Under the pieces are notes generated by a model. The model saw only the letters and a program-made list of their open reading frames with translations, made no database searches and had not been told where the DNA came from. Positions 35,535 to 45,400 of a stretch of 64,000 nt of DNA are shown here, piece by piece. Each line of letters starts with the position of its first letter. Position 1 is the first letter of the stretch. A program made the translations under genes and the position numbers. The stretch spans positions 1-64,000 of the forward strand of contig NZ_JBHTBN010000005.1 in the NCBI RefSeq assembly GCF_042664795.1, given 5' to 3'. This DNA comes from Jejudonia soesokkakensis. GTDB taxonomy: Bacteria > Bacteroidota > Bacteroidia > Flavobacteriales > Flavobacteriaceae.

Positions 35535-36668
35535 ATGAAAACACTAAAGAAAATATTTTCACTCTTATTACTAAGTACTTTTTTCACTTCTTGTCTTTTA
35601 AATACTTCAGGAAATGAGTCTTTTTATGAGGAAGATGAAATGAGTTATGAAGCTTTTGAACAAATCCCCAATAAGCTGGATAATAATCAATATTTAAATA
35701 CTAACGAAACGGCTATGAAAACAAAAGGGCATGAAGTTTTTGATCAAAAAACAGGAATGGTAATGGCTGTAGTGCCTTTTCCAAGTAGTTGGAGAAAAGT
35801 GGATAGCAAGGAATTTCAGTATGAAGGACCAAATAATATAAAAGTAAGCGGAAGCTTTGGAGCAAATTTTATGTATGGTAATCAGATGGGAAATTATGGA
35901 AATGCACAAAATAGACCTCCAATGAATATCAATCAGATAACTCAGGAATTTTTTATGCCAACGGCTAGGCAAACAAACAGAAGGTTGATTACTACCTACG
36001 AATTACCAGCTGTTGCTCGTAAAAATTTTGATTATTTAAATTCTTTATGGCAATATGCCCCATCTCAAAAAACACTTAAAGCGTATGGATTGGAATGGGA
36101 GGATGACAATAATATGAAGTATATAACAGTAGTCGTTGTGAGCGATAATAAATCCCAATTAGGAAGCTATTGGAATTTCTTCGGGCAATATTTACAAGCC
36201 CCTTCTCAAGCGTTTGAAAAAGCAAAAAAGCAATTTATTTATGGCCTGGCGAATACCTGGTACAATCCAGCACAAATTGCTGCCCATAATGCAAATGAAG
36301 TACAACTTGCAAATAGCAGGGATGCCAATCATCGAGCGCGTATGGGTTCACTAAAACAACAAGGAGATGCACAGGCAAAGTTGGCTCAGACGTATAGTGA
36401 TATTTCAGATATATCTCATAATGGATATATGAATAGGAGTGGAATGAATGATGCTGGTCATGCAAAAAGTGTTGATGGTATCTACGGAAATACAACCGTA
36501 TTTAATCCTTATCAATCGGGACAAACTTATAAAGTAGAAAGCTACGACAACTATTATTACGGAAATAATCAAGGACAGGTGATAAGCACAGATAATAGCT
36601 TATATAATCCTAATCTTGATCCAAATGTTAATAATCAAGATTGGACACGATATGAAATTGATAATTAA
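35535..36668 (+). CDS. Lipoprotein of unknown function, first gene of the sigma/CHAT cassette
   Basis: The 377-residue protein has a lipoprotein signal with Cys20 (FFTSC). No known family is recognised. After an acidic linker there is a domain at about 60-250 with a hydrophobic opening (KTGMVMAVVPFPSSWRKV), aromatic-rich strands and WEDDNNMKYITVVVVSD. The last 130 residues are rich in Asn, Gln, Tyr and Gly with NANEVQLANSRDANHRARM and repeated YGNN-like pieces, probably unstructured. It is 37 nt upstream of the ECF sigma gene on the same strand. It may be a sensor or a target of the system, which is inference. Confidence 0.7.
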   Translation: MKTLKKIFSLLLLSTFFTSCLLNTSGNESFYEEDEMSYEAFEQIPNKLDNNQYLNTNETAMKTKGHEVFDQKTGMVMAVVPFPSSWRKVDSKEFQYEGPNNIKVSGSFGANFMYGNQMGNYGNAQNRPPMNINQITQEFFMPTARQTNRRLITTYELPAVARKNFDYLNSLWQYAPSQKTLKAYGLEWEDDNNMKYITVVVVSDNKSQLGSYWNFFGQYLQAPSQAFEKAKKQFIYGLANTWYNPAQIAAHNANEVQLANSRDANHRARMGSLKQQGDAQAKLAQTYSDISDISHNGYMNRSGMNDAGHAKSVDGIYGNTTVFNPYQSGQTYKVESYDNYYYGNNQGQVISTDNSLYNPNLDPNVNNQDWTRYEIDN

Positions 36669-36680
36669 TAAAAAATAATT

Positions 36681-36698
36681 AGTACCTTTCCTCGTACT
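36681..36698 (+). promoter_or_regulatory. Short inverted repeat before the ECF sigma gene
   Basis: AGTAC (36681-36685) and GTACT (36694-36698) form an inverted repeat with an 8-nt spacer, ending 7 nt before the sigma-factor ATG. It could be an operator or RNA structure; it is not followed by a T run, so it is not a terminator. Confidence 0.3.
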
Positions 36699-36705
36699 AC
36701 AACGT

Positions 36706-37284
36706 ATGGGGAAAGTACTTCAAATAAGAGAGCAACACGCGCTTGTAAAATCGATTAAGGCCAACGATCAAATGGTCTTAAAGACACTATACCAACAAAA
36801 CTATAAAAAGGTAGAAGTGTATGTTTTACAAAATAGCGGGTCGGTTGCACAAGCAAAAGATGTATATCAGGAAGCTTTTTTAGCCATGTATCAGAATGTG
36901 AAAGCTGAAAAATTTACACCTGAAAATGAAACAGCCTTGCAAGGGTATTTATATCAGATCTCAAAAAACAAATGGAGAGACATTTTGCGTTCTTCTGTAT
37001 TCAAAAAAACGAGTTCTTTAGAGAATAATTTTTATGAAACCGAAGATCAATCTGAAGAATACAAAAACGAGATTGAGCTAGAAGAACAAGATAAATTGAA
37101 AAAAACCATGGATGCTTTTTCAAAATTAGGAGCAGAGTGTAAAGAATTATTACTCCAATTCTATTTTCAGAAAAAATCCCTTAGAGAAATTTCATCCAAT
37201 GCAAATTATGCAGAAGCATCTGCCCGAAATAAAAAATACCGCTGTATTCAAAAATTAAAAGAATTAGCACAAACCCCAAAGTAA
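36706..37284 (+). CDS. ECF-type RNA polymerase sigma factor
   Basis: The 192-residue protein has sigma-70 region 2 at about 20-95 (LKTLYQQNYKKVEVYVLQNSG, DVYQEAFLAMYQNV, LYQISKNKWRDILRS). Region 4 follows at about 135-190 (CKELLLQFYFQKKSLREIS, then ASARNKKYRCIQKLKEL). The acidic linker between them is rich in Glu. There is no sigma-1.1 or sigma-3 region, as expected for ECF factors. The gene for a membrane TPR anti-sigma-like protein begins 4 nt after the stop. It probably drives expression of this cassette and perhaps other genes. Confidence 0.9.
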   Translation: MGKVLQIREQHALVKSIKANDQMVLKTLYQQNYKKVEVYVLQNSGSVAQAKDVYQEAFLAMYQNVKAEKFTPENETALQGYLYQISKNKWRDILRSSVFKKTSSLENNFYETEDQSEEYKNEIELEEQDKLKKTMDAFSKLGAECKELLLQFYFQKKSLREISSNANYAEASARNKKYRCIQKLKELAQTPK

Positions 37285-37288
37285 AAAA

Positions 37289-38020
37289 GTGAACAATTTT
37301 AACAACATATCACAAGAAGAGTTTGAGAAGATAGAGCGTTATCTTGATGGAACTATGGAGCCTTCAGAAAAACTTGAATTCAACACCAGAATTCAGGAGG
37401 ATCCAGTGCTGGCTGATCTAGTCAAAGAAGTTAGACTTACCTTATTAGGTGTAGAAAGTAGCGCCCTTACACAGAGGCTAAATACCTACCATCAAGAGAT
37501 GGAAGATGTTACAACATTGGCACCTACATCAACCAAAAATAAGTATTGGTTGTTAGGCATAGCAGCTACAGTGGCAATCATTTTTGGAGTTACATGGTTT
37601 ATGAATGTAAACAGTCCTTCAGAAAAATTATATGCTAAATATTATACGGTAGACCCTGGCCTTCCAACAACGATGAGCTCATCAGACAATTTTCAGTTTT
37701 ATGATGCAATGGTCAATTATAAGCGAGAAGAATATTCCGAAGCCATTAAAAAATGGGAAGCATTGTTACCGCAAAAACCTACTAATGATACACTCCATTA
37801 CTTTTTAGGTGTAGCAAATCTGGCTAACGGCGATAACAATAAAGCACTGAACTATCTTGCCAAGGCTGCAGAGGACGAGGAGAGTTTTCTTAAAAGTGAT
37901 GCGTATTATTATTTAGGGTTAATTCATTTAAAAGAAAATAATATTGAGCAGGCTAAGAAAAATTTTGAATTGAGTACAAACGAGACTGCCAATAAAATTC
38001 TTTCAGAATTAAACAGATAG
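37289..38020 (+). CDS. Anti-sigma-like membrane protein with periplasmic TPRs
   Basis: The 243-residue protein starts with GTG at 37289. A cytoplasmic N-terminal part (1-85) has FEKIERYLDGTMEPSEKLEF, a helix pattern found in Bacteroidota anti-sigma-like proteins. One membrane helix lies at about 88-108, and the C-terminal half has three TPR-like helix pairs (EYSEAIKKWEALL, HYFLGVANLANGDNNKALNYL, AYYYLGLIHLKENNIEQAKKNF). The N-terminus would face the sigma factor and the TPRs the periplasm. It follows the sigma gene by 4 nt and precedes the CHAT gene by 8 nt. Confidence 0.8.
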   Translation: MNNFNNISQEEFEKIERYLDGTMEPSEKLEFNTRIQEDPVLADLVKEVRLTLLGVESSALTQRLNTYHQEMEDVTTLAPTSTKNKYWLLGIAATVAIIFGVTWFMNVNSPSEKLYAKYYTVDPGLPTTMSSSDNFQFYDAMVNYKREEYSEAIKKWEALLPQKPTNDTLHYFLGVANLANGDNNKALNYLAKAAEDEESFLKSDAYYYLGLIHLKENNIEQAKKNFELSTNETANKILSELNR

Positions 38021-38028
38021 AACAGATA

Positions 38029-41000
38029 ATGTTTAAGCGTAGCAACATACTTTTCCTATTTTTTCTTTTTAGTATTCAATATAGTATTGCTCAAGATTCA
38101 TCTTTGATTACTCGAAATGATCTTAGAAAATTGATTGCTGAAGACAAACTAGAAAAAGCCCAAACCGAACTAGACAAAAATATCGCTTATTATAAAGCTC
38201 AAAAAAACTATGATTCTTTAGTAAATTATTTTGAGTTTGCAGGTAGTTTTATTCTAGCTAAAGGGAACAAGGCACTTGCCATAAGCAGAAGTAATGCACT
38301 GAATCAGTTTTTTCAAGAACAAAAAGATCCATTTCTTACAGCAAAAGGAATAGTTGGTCATGGAGGAATTATTTATGAAGCAGGCGAAGTGAAAGACGCC
38401 TATGATTTGTTATTGACTGCCTTAAAATTTGTACCATCATCTGGAGAAAAAAAGGAATATATAAAATATGAAATTGAGTACGATTTGGGTTACTATTCAC
38501 AGAATTTGAGTGATTATCCTAATGCAAAAAAACATTATATTAATGCGATTAGGGCGCTTGAGAAATATTCGGAACCTGATTATATTTCGTCTCAACGTAC
38601 ATACAATGCAATTGCTGGAATCTACTGGGCACTTGGTAAAATGGACAGTACCCAATATTATTTTCAGAAATCATTGGATGCCCTTGAAAAAGCTCCAGAT
38701 GAAGGGGATTTTATGAATGAATATTATAGACCCGCTTTATTACAAATGAATATGGCAGTCGTTGCTCAAGCGTTGGGTAAAAGTAATGATGCTATTTCTT
38801 CCACAGAAAATGCTGTCAAATTGTTTCAGAAGTTTTTAGACAATTCTTTAGATGAACAGCGAACATTGGGTGCTAGAAAAAATCAGTTAGCAGCAATAGA
38901 CAATTTAGGAGTATTTTATAGTGAACGTGGAGAATTTACACGAGCGGAAGAGTTGATTACCTATTCTTATAATCTTAAAAAGAAATTTTTAGAAGATGAC
39001 GATGGCAATATCATTCTTTCAAAAATTATTTTAGCGCAGAGTAAAGTAAATACAAAAGATCTTGAAGGGGCAGCTGCATTATTGGACGAGGCTATTTCCC
39101 AAATTGAAGATGAGGGTGATATTTTAATTCTTTGGAAAGCATTGGCCTATACTACCAGAGGATCTGTTTATAAAGAAATGGGAGATTTTGAAAATGCGAG
39201 TGTGTTTTTTGAAAAAGGAGAGCAAATTCAGAAACAAGCATTAAATGGTAATTATTCAAAAGAATTTCTTGAGGATTTAGGCGCAATGGCAGTTTTTTAC
39301 GCAGAAATAGGCGATAAAGACAAAGCTATTGCAAAAGCAACGGAAGCTTATACTAGTACTAAAAAAGGTGATTTTAAAAATACGTTAAGGGAGTTTAAAA
39401 GTACCACCATTCTTGCACAGGTATATTATATCTTAGGAGAGTATGAAAAAGCGAAGGAATATAGCAATGCCGCACTTAATTTCACATATTCTTCTGAAAA
39501 TCAAGTGAACAAAGTAACAGATTCTATACTGCTCCAATTCGAAAAACCAACGGCTTTAGCAATAAATATTGGAGCGGTTTATAAACTGGAGTCAAATAAA
39601 TCTAAAGATTTTTTAATTCAATTATTAAATAAAGTTGAAGAGGGGGTTGCAATTTTAGATCAGCGTAAAACTATTTTAAAAACTCATAGTGATTTAACCA
39701 GTTTAATAACTCAAAATCAAGAACTTTTCAACCTAGCTAAAAAAATTAGGCTCGAGTTGTATAGGTTGACTAAAAATCAACAATATTTAGATGATATTAT
39801 TGAATTACACGAATCGAGTCTCTATAACAGGATTCGCTCGCGTCTTAATTTTAGACAGGATATTGCATTTTCTGGTGTCCCTACAGACATATTAGAACGA
39901 GAGATAGCACTCAAAAACTCAATCGCTTCGGCTTTAGAAGGAAATTCAGATGCAGGAATAAATACTTTTTTCAAAGCTACTAAAACGTGGAACACATTTT
40001 TAGATTCATTACAGCATTCCTACCCCGATTATTATAAAATGCGATATGCAAGTATCAAGGAGCCTCTTGATGATTTGCAAGCTAAAATTCCGACTAATAC
40101 TACGGTCGTCCGGTATTTATTCATAGAAAAAGAATTATATGCTATTATCATTACCACATCAGAAAAAAAAATGGTTCCGCTGCCATTTAAAGAAGATGAT
40201 CAATTAATCGCTAGGCTTGATCAAGCTATTTTTAATGAAAAAGAATCGGGAAATTTGTCGTACGTTTTATATGAACAATTGTGGAAACCATTTGAAAATG
40301 AAATAAAAACAAAAAATATTATTGTGATTCCAGATGGCGCTCTTTTTAATTTAAGTTTTGAAACCCTTACCCCAATAAAAAGTACTTCTTTTAAAGAAAT
40401 AACCAAGAATGGATTACTTAGTAAATATGTAATTTCATATAACTACAGCCTGTTATTGCTTAACTCCAAAACAAATACTACTGTTTTCAATAAAAATCTT
40501 ATCGCTTTTGCTCCAGAATTTACCGGAACTATGAAACAGGATTATAAGTTGAGTATAACAGATTCAATCGAAACCGACAATACGTATCTAACACTACTGC
40601 CCCAGCCATTTAGTGCAGATTTGGCAAAAAAATCTTCAAAACTATACGATGGAAAAGCATTTCTTAATACAAATTCGACTGAAACGGTATTCAAAAACAA
40701 TGCTGCAGAACACAAAATCATTCATATTGGAACGCATGCAGAATCCAATAACATAAATCCTGAATTATCCCGTCTTATATTTGCGAAGAGCAACGATGAT
40801 TGGGAAGACAATTCTTTATATACATACGAAATTTACAATACCAACTTATCTTCTAATCTTGCCATATTAACTGCTTGCGAAACGGGTAAGCCATCCTATC
40901 AGCCAGGAGAGGGAATGATTTCGTTAGCCCACGCCTTTAATTATGCAGGTAGTGAAAGCATGTTGACCAGTCTTTGGAAAATTGATGAACAATCAAGTAC

Positions 41001-41259
41001 TCAGATTATTGAGTATTTTTATGCAGAATTGGCTAAAGGGCTTCCTAAAGATGAGGCACTTAAAAATGCAAAGTTGAGGTATATAGAAACAGCTCAAGGG
41101 CGTACGCTTTCACCACAATATTGGGCAGGATTGGTCCTGATTGGTGATACCACTCCAATCAATTTAGCTAAAAATCAATCGGTATGGCTATGGGTATTTG
41201 TTAGCGTTGTTTTGTTATTACTACTTTTCTTTTTTCTACGGAAAAAGAGTGCCACTTAA
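38029..41259 (+). CDS. Secreted TPR-CHAT caspase-like protein with C-terminal anchor
   Basis: The 1076-residue protein has a signal peptide (1-22, ending YSIA) and many TPRs over about 30-560 (for example AKKHYINAIRALEKYSEPDY and NASVFFEKGEQIQKQAL). A CHAT domain covers about 690-1035 and carries the caspase-like dyad His903 (HIGTHAES) and Cys950 (AILTACETG), plus an EGMISLAHAFNYAGS motif. One membrane helix lies at about 1050-1070, followed by RKKSAT. This predicts a periplasmic protease held by its C-terminus. In known CHAT proteins the TPRs control activity. It is co-directional with sigma and anti-sigma. The stop overlaps mvaD on the other strand by 4 nt. Confidence 0.9.
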   Translation: MFKRSNILFLFFLFSIQYSIAQDSSLITRNDLRKLIAEDKLEKAQTELDKNIAYYKAQKNYDSLVNYFEFAGSFILAKGNKALAISRSNALNQFFQEQKDPFLTAKGIVGHGGIIYEAGEVKDAYDLLLTALKFVPSSGEKKEYIKYEIEYDLGYYSQNLSDYPNAKKHYINAIRALEKYSEPDYISSQRTYNAIAGIYWALGKMDSTQYYFQKSLDALEKAPDEGDFMNEYYRPALLQMNMAVVAQALGKSNDAISSTENAVKLFQKFLDNSLDEQRTLGARKNQLAAIDNLGVFYSERGEFTRAEELITYSYNLKKKFLEDDDGNIILSKIILAQSKVNTKDLEGAAALLDEAISQIEDEGDILILWKALAYTTRGSVYKEMGDFENASVFFEKGEQIQKQALNGNYSKEFLEDLGAMAVFYAEIGDKDKAIAKATEAYTSTKKGDFKNTLREFKSTTILAQVYYILGEYEKAKEYSNAALNFTYSSENQVNKVTDSILLQFEKPTALAINIGAVYKLESNKSKDFLIQLLNKVEEGVAILDQRKTILKTHSDLTSLITQNQELFNLAKKIRLELYRLTKNQQYLDDIIELHESSLYNRIRSRLNFRQDIAFSGVPTDILEREIALKNSIASALEGNSDAGINTFFKATKTWNTFLDSLQHSYPDYYKMRYASIKEPLDDLQAKIPTNTTVVRYLFIEKELYAIIITTSEKKMVPLPFKEDDQLIARLDQAIFNEKESGNLSYVLYEQLWKPFENEIKTKNIIVIPDGALFNLSFETLTPIKSTSFKEITKNGLLSKYVISYNYSLLLLNSKTNTTVFNKNLIAFAPEFTGTMKQDYKLSITDSIETDNTYLTLLPQPFSADLAKKSSKLYDGKAFLNTNSTETVFKNNAAEHKIIHIGTHAESNNINPELSRLIFAKSNDDWEDNSLYTYEIYNTNLSSNLAILTACETGKPSYQPGEGMISLAHAFNYAGSESMLTSLWKIDEQSSTQIIEYFYAELAKGLPKDEALKNAKLRYIETAQGRTLSPQYWAGLVLIGDTTPINLAKNQSVWLWVFVSVVLLLLLFFFLRKKSAT

Positions 41260-42335
41260 ATCAACTTAGAACCTAGACCTACTACATCCTCAATATAGTC
41301 GCCATTTTTACAAAAAGGAGTGAGTTCTTTTTTTATAAATTCTGAAACTATTTCGGTCTCATTTTCAGGATACAAGACATGAACATTGGCACCAGCATCC
41401 AGGGTAAAGCATACCATACTTTTTGTTTTTTTTCTGAAGGACCAAATGCGATTGATGATTTCTAACGTATTTGGCTTCATTAAAATAAAATAGGGTTGTG
41501 AAGTCATCATCATTGCATGCAATTGAAGCGCTTCAGACTCTACAATTTTTATAAATTCTGAAAGAGCTCCATTTTCAAAAATAGAGATCAATTTTGTAAG
41601 ATTATTATTCGCTTCTTTAAAACGTTCAGCAGAATAGGGATGGTTGTGCATGAGATCATGTCCTACGGTACTACTTACTTGTTTTTCTCCTTTGTCAACC
41701 AGAAGAATTGTGTCTTTATAATTTGTAAAGTTCTTATGAATATGCTTTGGATAGATAGTTCCAAACAAATCACTACTCCCATCAATATTTGAATGTGCTC
41801 CCCAAACGACCAACGGACCTTCAATACTTCTTGAAGCACTCCCAGAACCTAGACGTGCTAAAAAAGAAGCTTTTTGTTTTTTATAAGTATCTGAAATGTC
41901 TTCTGAAAGTAAGAGATCTTCCATTGAAACAATGCACATGGCTAACGCACTCATGCCACTTGCAGATGAAGCAATACCACTACTGTGTGGAAAACTATTT
42001 GTTGTTCTTATTATAAAACGATACGCTTCTATAAATGGAACATATGAAACTATCCGATTAAAAAAAGTTTTAATCTTTGGTTCAAAACTTTGTTCTTTTT
42101 TTCCGTCGAGATAAACCGTAAAATCAAAACCCTTTGAAGTTTTTGGGGAAAATTCTAAAGTAGTTTTGGTATGACAATTCGTAAGCGTAAAACTTACCGA
42201 AGCATTCTGTGGTAATTGTTCCCCATGTTTTCCCCAGTATTTTACCAGTGCAATATTGCTTGGAGATTGACAGGAGAGAGTGCCCGTAACTGTATTTTTA
42301 AAGGTTGATTTTGGAATAAAATCTTTGTGAGTCAT
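41256..42335 (-). CDS. mvaD: Diphosphomevalonate decarboxylase
   Basis: The enzyme converts diphosphomevalonate to isopentenyl diphosphate. With the ATG at 42335 it has 359 residues; the longer frame to 42356 adds seven non-conserved residues. The protein shows SPSNIALVKYWGKHGEQLPQNAS, the GHMP motif FPHSSGIASSASGMSALA, SGSASRSIEG, and TLDAGANVHVLYPE near the end. These are hallmarks of the family. In many flavobacteria it sits close to mevalonate kinase; here the sigma/CHAT cassette of about 5.7 kb lies between them. Confidence 0.93.
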   Translation of the reverse strand: MTHKDFIPKSTFKNTVTGTLSCQSPSNIALVKYWGKHGEQLPQNASVSFTLTNCHTKTTLEFSPKTSKGFDFTVYLDGKKEQSFEPKIKTFFNRIVSYVPFIEAYRFIIRTTNSFPHSSGIASSASGMSALAMCIVSMEDLLLSEDISDTYKKQKASFLARLGSGSASRSIEGPLVVWGAHSNIDGSSDLFGTIYPKHIHKNFTNYKDTILLVDKGEKQVSSTVGHDLMHNHPYSAERFKEANNNLTKLISIFENGALSEFIKIVESEALQLHAMMMTSQPYFILMKPNTLEIINRIWSFRKKTKSMVCFTLDAGANVHVLYPENETEIVSEFIKKELTPFCKNGDYIEDVVGLGSKLI

Positions 42336-42353
42336 GATGTCTTGTTTCGGTGA

Positions 42354-42361
42354 CAAAAATA
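42354..42361 (-). promoter_or_regulatory. Putative -7 box of mvaD
   Basis: On the minus strand TATTTTTG fits TAnnTTTG about 18 nt before the ATG at 42335. The -33 position has TGTC rather than TTTG, as at mevalonate kinase. Confidence 0.4.
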
Positions 42362-42494
42362 ATACTTTTTAAAATGGTGATGACATTTCATTTTTTTTTC
42401 GATAGATACATATACTGTAAAAAGTGAACACCGATTTTTGCCCAAAATCTATTTTTACCTGAACTCCTGCTTGTGCTATTTAAAGTTATTAAAT

Positions 42495-45400
42495 ATGAAA
42501 CGAGCAATCTATCTTTTATTCTTTTTTACTACAGTTGCTTTTTGTCAAGTGGGGATTAATACTACCACTCCAGATCCATCAGCTGCATTAGACGTAACCA
42601 GTACATCCACAGGGGTGTTGATTCCTAGAATGACCCAAGTACAGCGTGACCTTATATCTAGTCCGGCCATTGGGTTACTTATCTATCAAACCGATGCTTC
42701 TCCAGGATTTTATTTTTATAATGGTTCTTGGACTTCATTATCAAGCGGAGGAGGAGCGGGTGAGTTTCAAAGTATTTCAGGAATAGTGCAAAATACTACC
42801 AATGTAGGTTCAGATGATTTTGTTTTTGGAAGTACTACGTTGGATGGTTCAGAAAACCGATTTTTCTTCGATAAAAGCAAAGCCGCCTTTAGAGCAGGAA
42901 GTACTTTTGGAGGGGAATGGGATGATGCGAATGTGGGGAGCAATTCTATTGCATTTGGTTCTGGAGCTATTGCATTTGGAGCAGATTCTTTTGCTCTCAA
43001 TTTTGGTATTGCAAACGGCATAGGTTCTATTGCTTTTGGTGGTGTAGCCGATGGTCTATTTGGGTATAGCCTTAACGGGACTGCCAATGGAGATTATTCC
43101 TTTGCGGTACAGGGTGGATCTGCTACGGCTAATTTTGGAGTTTCGATAGGCGATACTTCTAATAGTTCTGCTACAAATGCGGTTGCCATTGGTCCAAACT
43201 CGACTGCTTCCGGGATTGCTGCTTTTGCATTGGGTTCTAATGCTACTGCTTCTGGAGAGAGTTCCACCTCATTTTCCAATGGTCAGGCGATTGGAGAGAA
43301 TTCAATAGCGAGTAATTTTGGTATTGCCAATGGATCAAATTCTTTAGCTATTAGTGGTTCAGCCGATGGTCTATTTGGGTATAGCCTCAACGGGACTGCC
43401 AATGGAGATTATTCTTTTGCGGTACAGGGTGGATCTGCTACGGCTAATTTTGGAGTTTCTATAGGCGATACTTCTAATAGTTCTGCTGCAAATGCAGTTG
43501 CCATTGGTCCAAACTCGACTGCTTCCGGGATTGCTGCTTTTGCATTGGGTTCTAATGCTACTGCTTCTGGAGAGAGTTCCACCTCATTTTCCAATGGTCA
43601 GGCACTTGGAGAGAATTCAATAGCGAGTAATTTTGGTATTGCCAATGGATCAAATTCTTTAGCTATTAGTGGTTCAGCCGATGGTTTATTTGGGTATAGC
43701 CTTAACGGGACTGCCAATGGTGATTATTCTTTTGCGGTACAGGGTGGATCTGCTACGGCTAATTTTGGAGTTTCGATAGGCGATACTTCTAATAGTTCTG
43801 CTGCAAATGCGGTTGCCATTGGTCCAAACTCGACTGCTTCCGGGATTGCTGCTTTTGCACTTGGCAACAATGCGCTAGCTTCGGGACAGAGTTCGACTTC
43901 TTTTTCAAATGGTCAGGCACTTGGAGAGAATTCAATAGCGAGTAATTTTGGTATTGCCAATGGATCAAATTCTTTAGCTATTAGTGGTTCAGCCGATGGT
44001 CTATTTGGGTATAGCCTTAATGGGACTGCCAATGGAGATTATTCTTTTGCGGTACAGGGTGGATCTGCTACGGCTAATTTTGGAGTTTCGATAGGCGATA
44101 CTTCTAATAGTTCTGCTGCAAATGCGGTTGCCATTGGTCCAAACTCGACTGCTTCCGGGATTGCTGCTTTTGCATTGGGTTCTAATGCTACTGCTTCGGG
44201 ACAGAGTTCGACTTCTTTTTCAAATGGTCAGGCTCTTGGCGATAATTCAATAGCGAGTAATTTTGGTATTGCCAATGGATCAAATTCTTTAGCTATTAGT
44301 GGTTCAGCCGATGGTCTATTTGGGTATAGCCTTAATGGGACTGCCAATGGAGATTATTCTTTTGCGGTACAGGGTGGATCTGCTACGGCCAATTTTGGAG
44401 TTTCTATAGGCGATACGTCTAATAGTTCTGCTGCAAATGCAGTTGCCATTGGTCCAAACTCGACTGCTTCCGGGATTGCTGCTTTTGCATTGGGTTCTAA
44501 TGCTACTGCTTCTGGAGAGAGTTCCACCTCATTTTCCAATGGTCAGGCGATTGGCGATAATTCAATAGCGAGTAATTTTGGTATTGCCAATGGATCAAAT
44601 TCTTTAGCTATTAGTGGTTCAGCCGATGGTCTATTTGGGTATAGCCTCAACGGGACTGCCAATGGAGATTATTCCTTTGCGGTACAGGGTGGATCTGCTA
44701 CGGCCAATTTTGGAGTTTCTATAGGCGATACGTCTAATAGTTCTGCTGCAAATGCAGTTGCCATTGGTCCAAACTCGACTGCTTCCGGGATTGCTGCTTT
44801 TGCATTGGGTTCTAATGCTACTGCTTCTGGAGAGAGTTCCACCTCATTTTCCAATGGTCAGGCGATTGGCGATAATTCAATAGCGAGTAACTTTGGAATT
44901 GCCAATGGATCAAATTCTTTAGCTATTAGTGGTTCAGCCGATGGTCTATTTGGGTATAGCCTCAACGGGACTGCCAATGGAGATTATTCTTTTGCGGTAC
45001 AAGGAGGAACCACAGCTGTAGGTGCTAATTTTTCAGTTGCTATGGGAGATACAGTCGTAACAAATGGTTCAAATAGTTTTGCCGCGGGAAATGATATCAC
45101 AGCTTATTCGTATGCTGAGACAGTTTTTGGATTCAATAATATAATGTATACACCCTCTAGTACAACAACTTCAAATGCGAATGACCATCTTTTTGTTGTA
45201 GGAAATGGGGATGCTGCTATAGGTATTTCGAGTACTAATAACGCACTTACTATATTAAAGGACGGTAGAACAGGGATCATGCGAATTCCAACTACCAATA
45301 TTTTGGAAATTGAAGGAAATGCGTCAAAGAATGCCGCTGGAGATTGGTTGGCAAATAGTGATGAACGATTGAAAAAAAACATTGAAACTTTTTCAGAAGA

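Noticed and set aside
35479..42388. GATGACATTT found both before the cassette (35479) and before mvaD (42379), read as target-site duplication of an insertion
   Set aside because: The second copy lies beyond mvaD, not at the cassette edge, and a 10-mer in AT-rich DNA can recur by chance; no integrase or inverted ends were seen.
43094..44854. Four identical 61-residue open frames on the minus strand spaced by multiples of 315 bp
   Set aside because: They are antisense reflections of the coding repeats in the fibre gene; the plus frame has a signal peptide, family motifs and the S74 domain.
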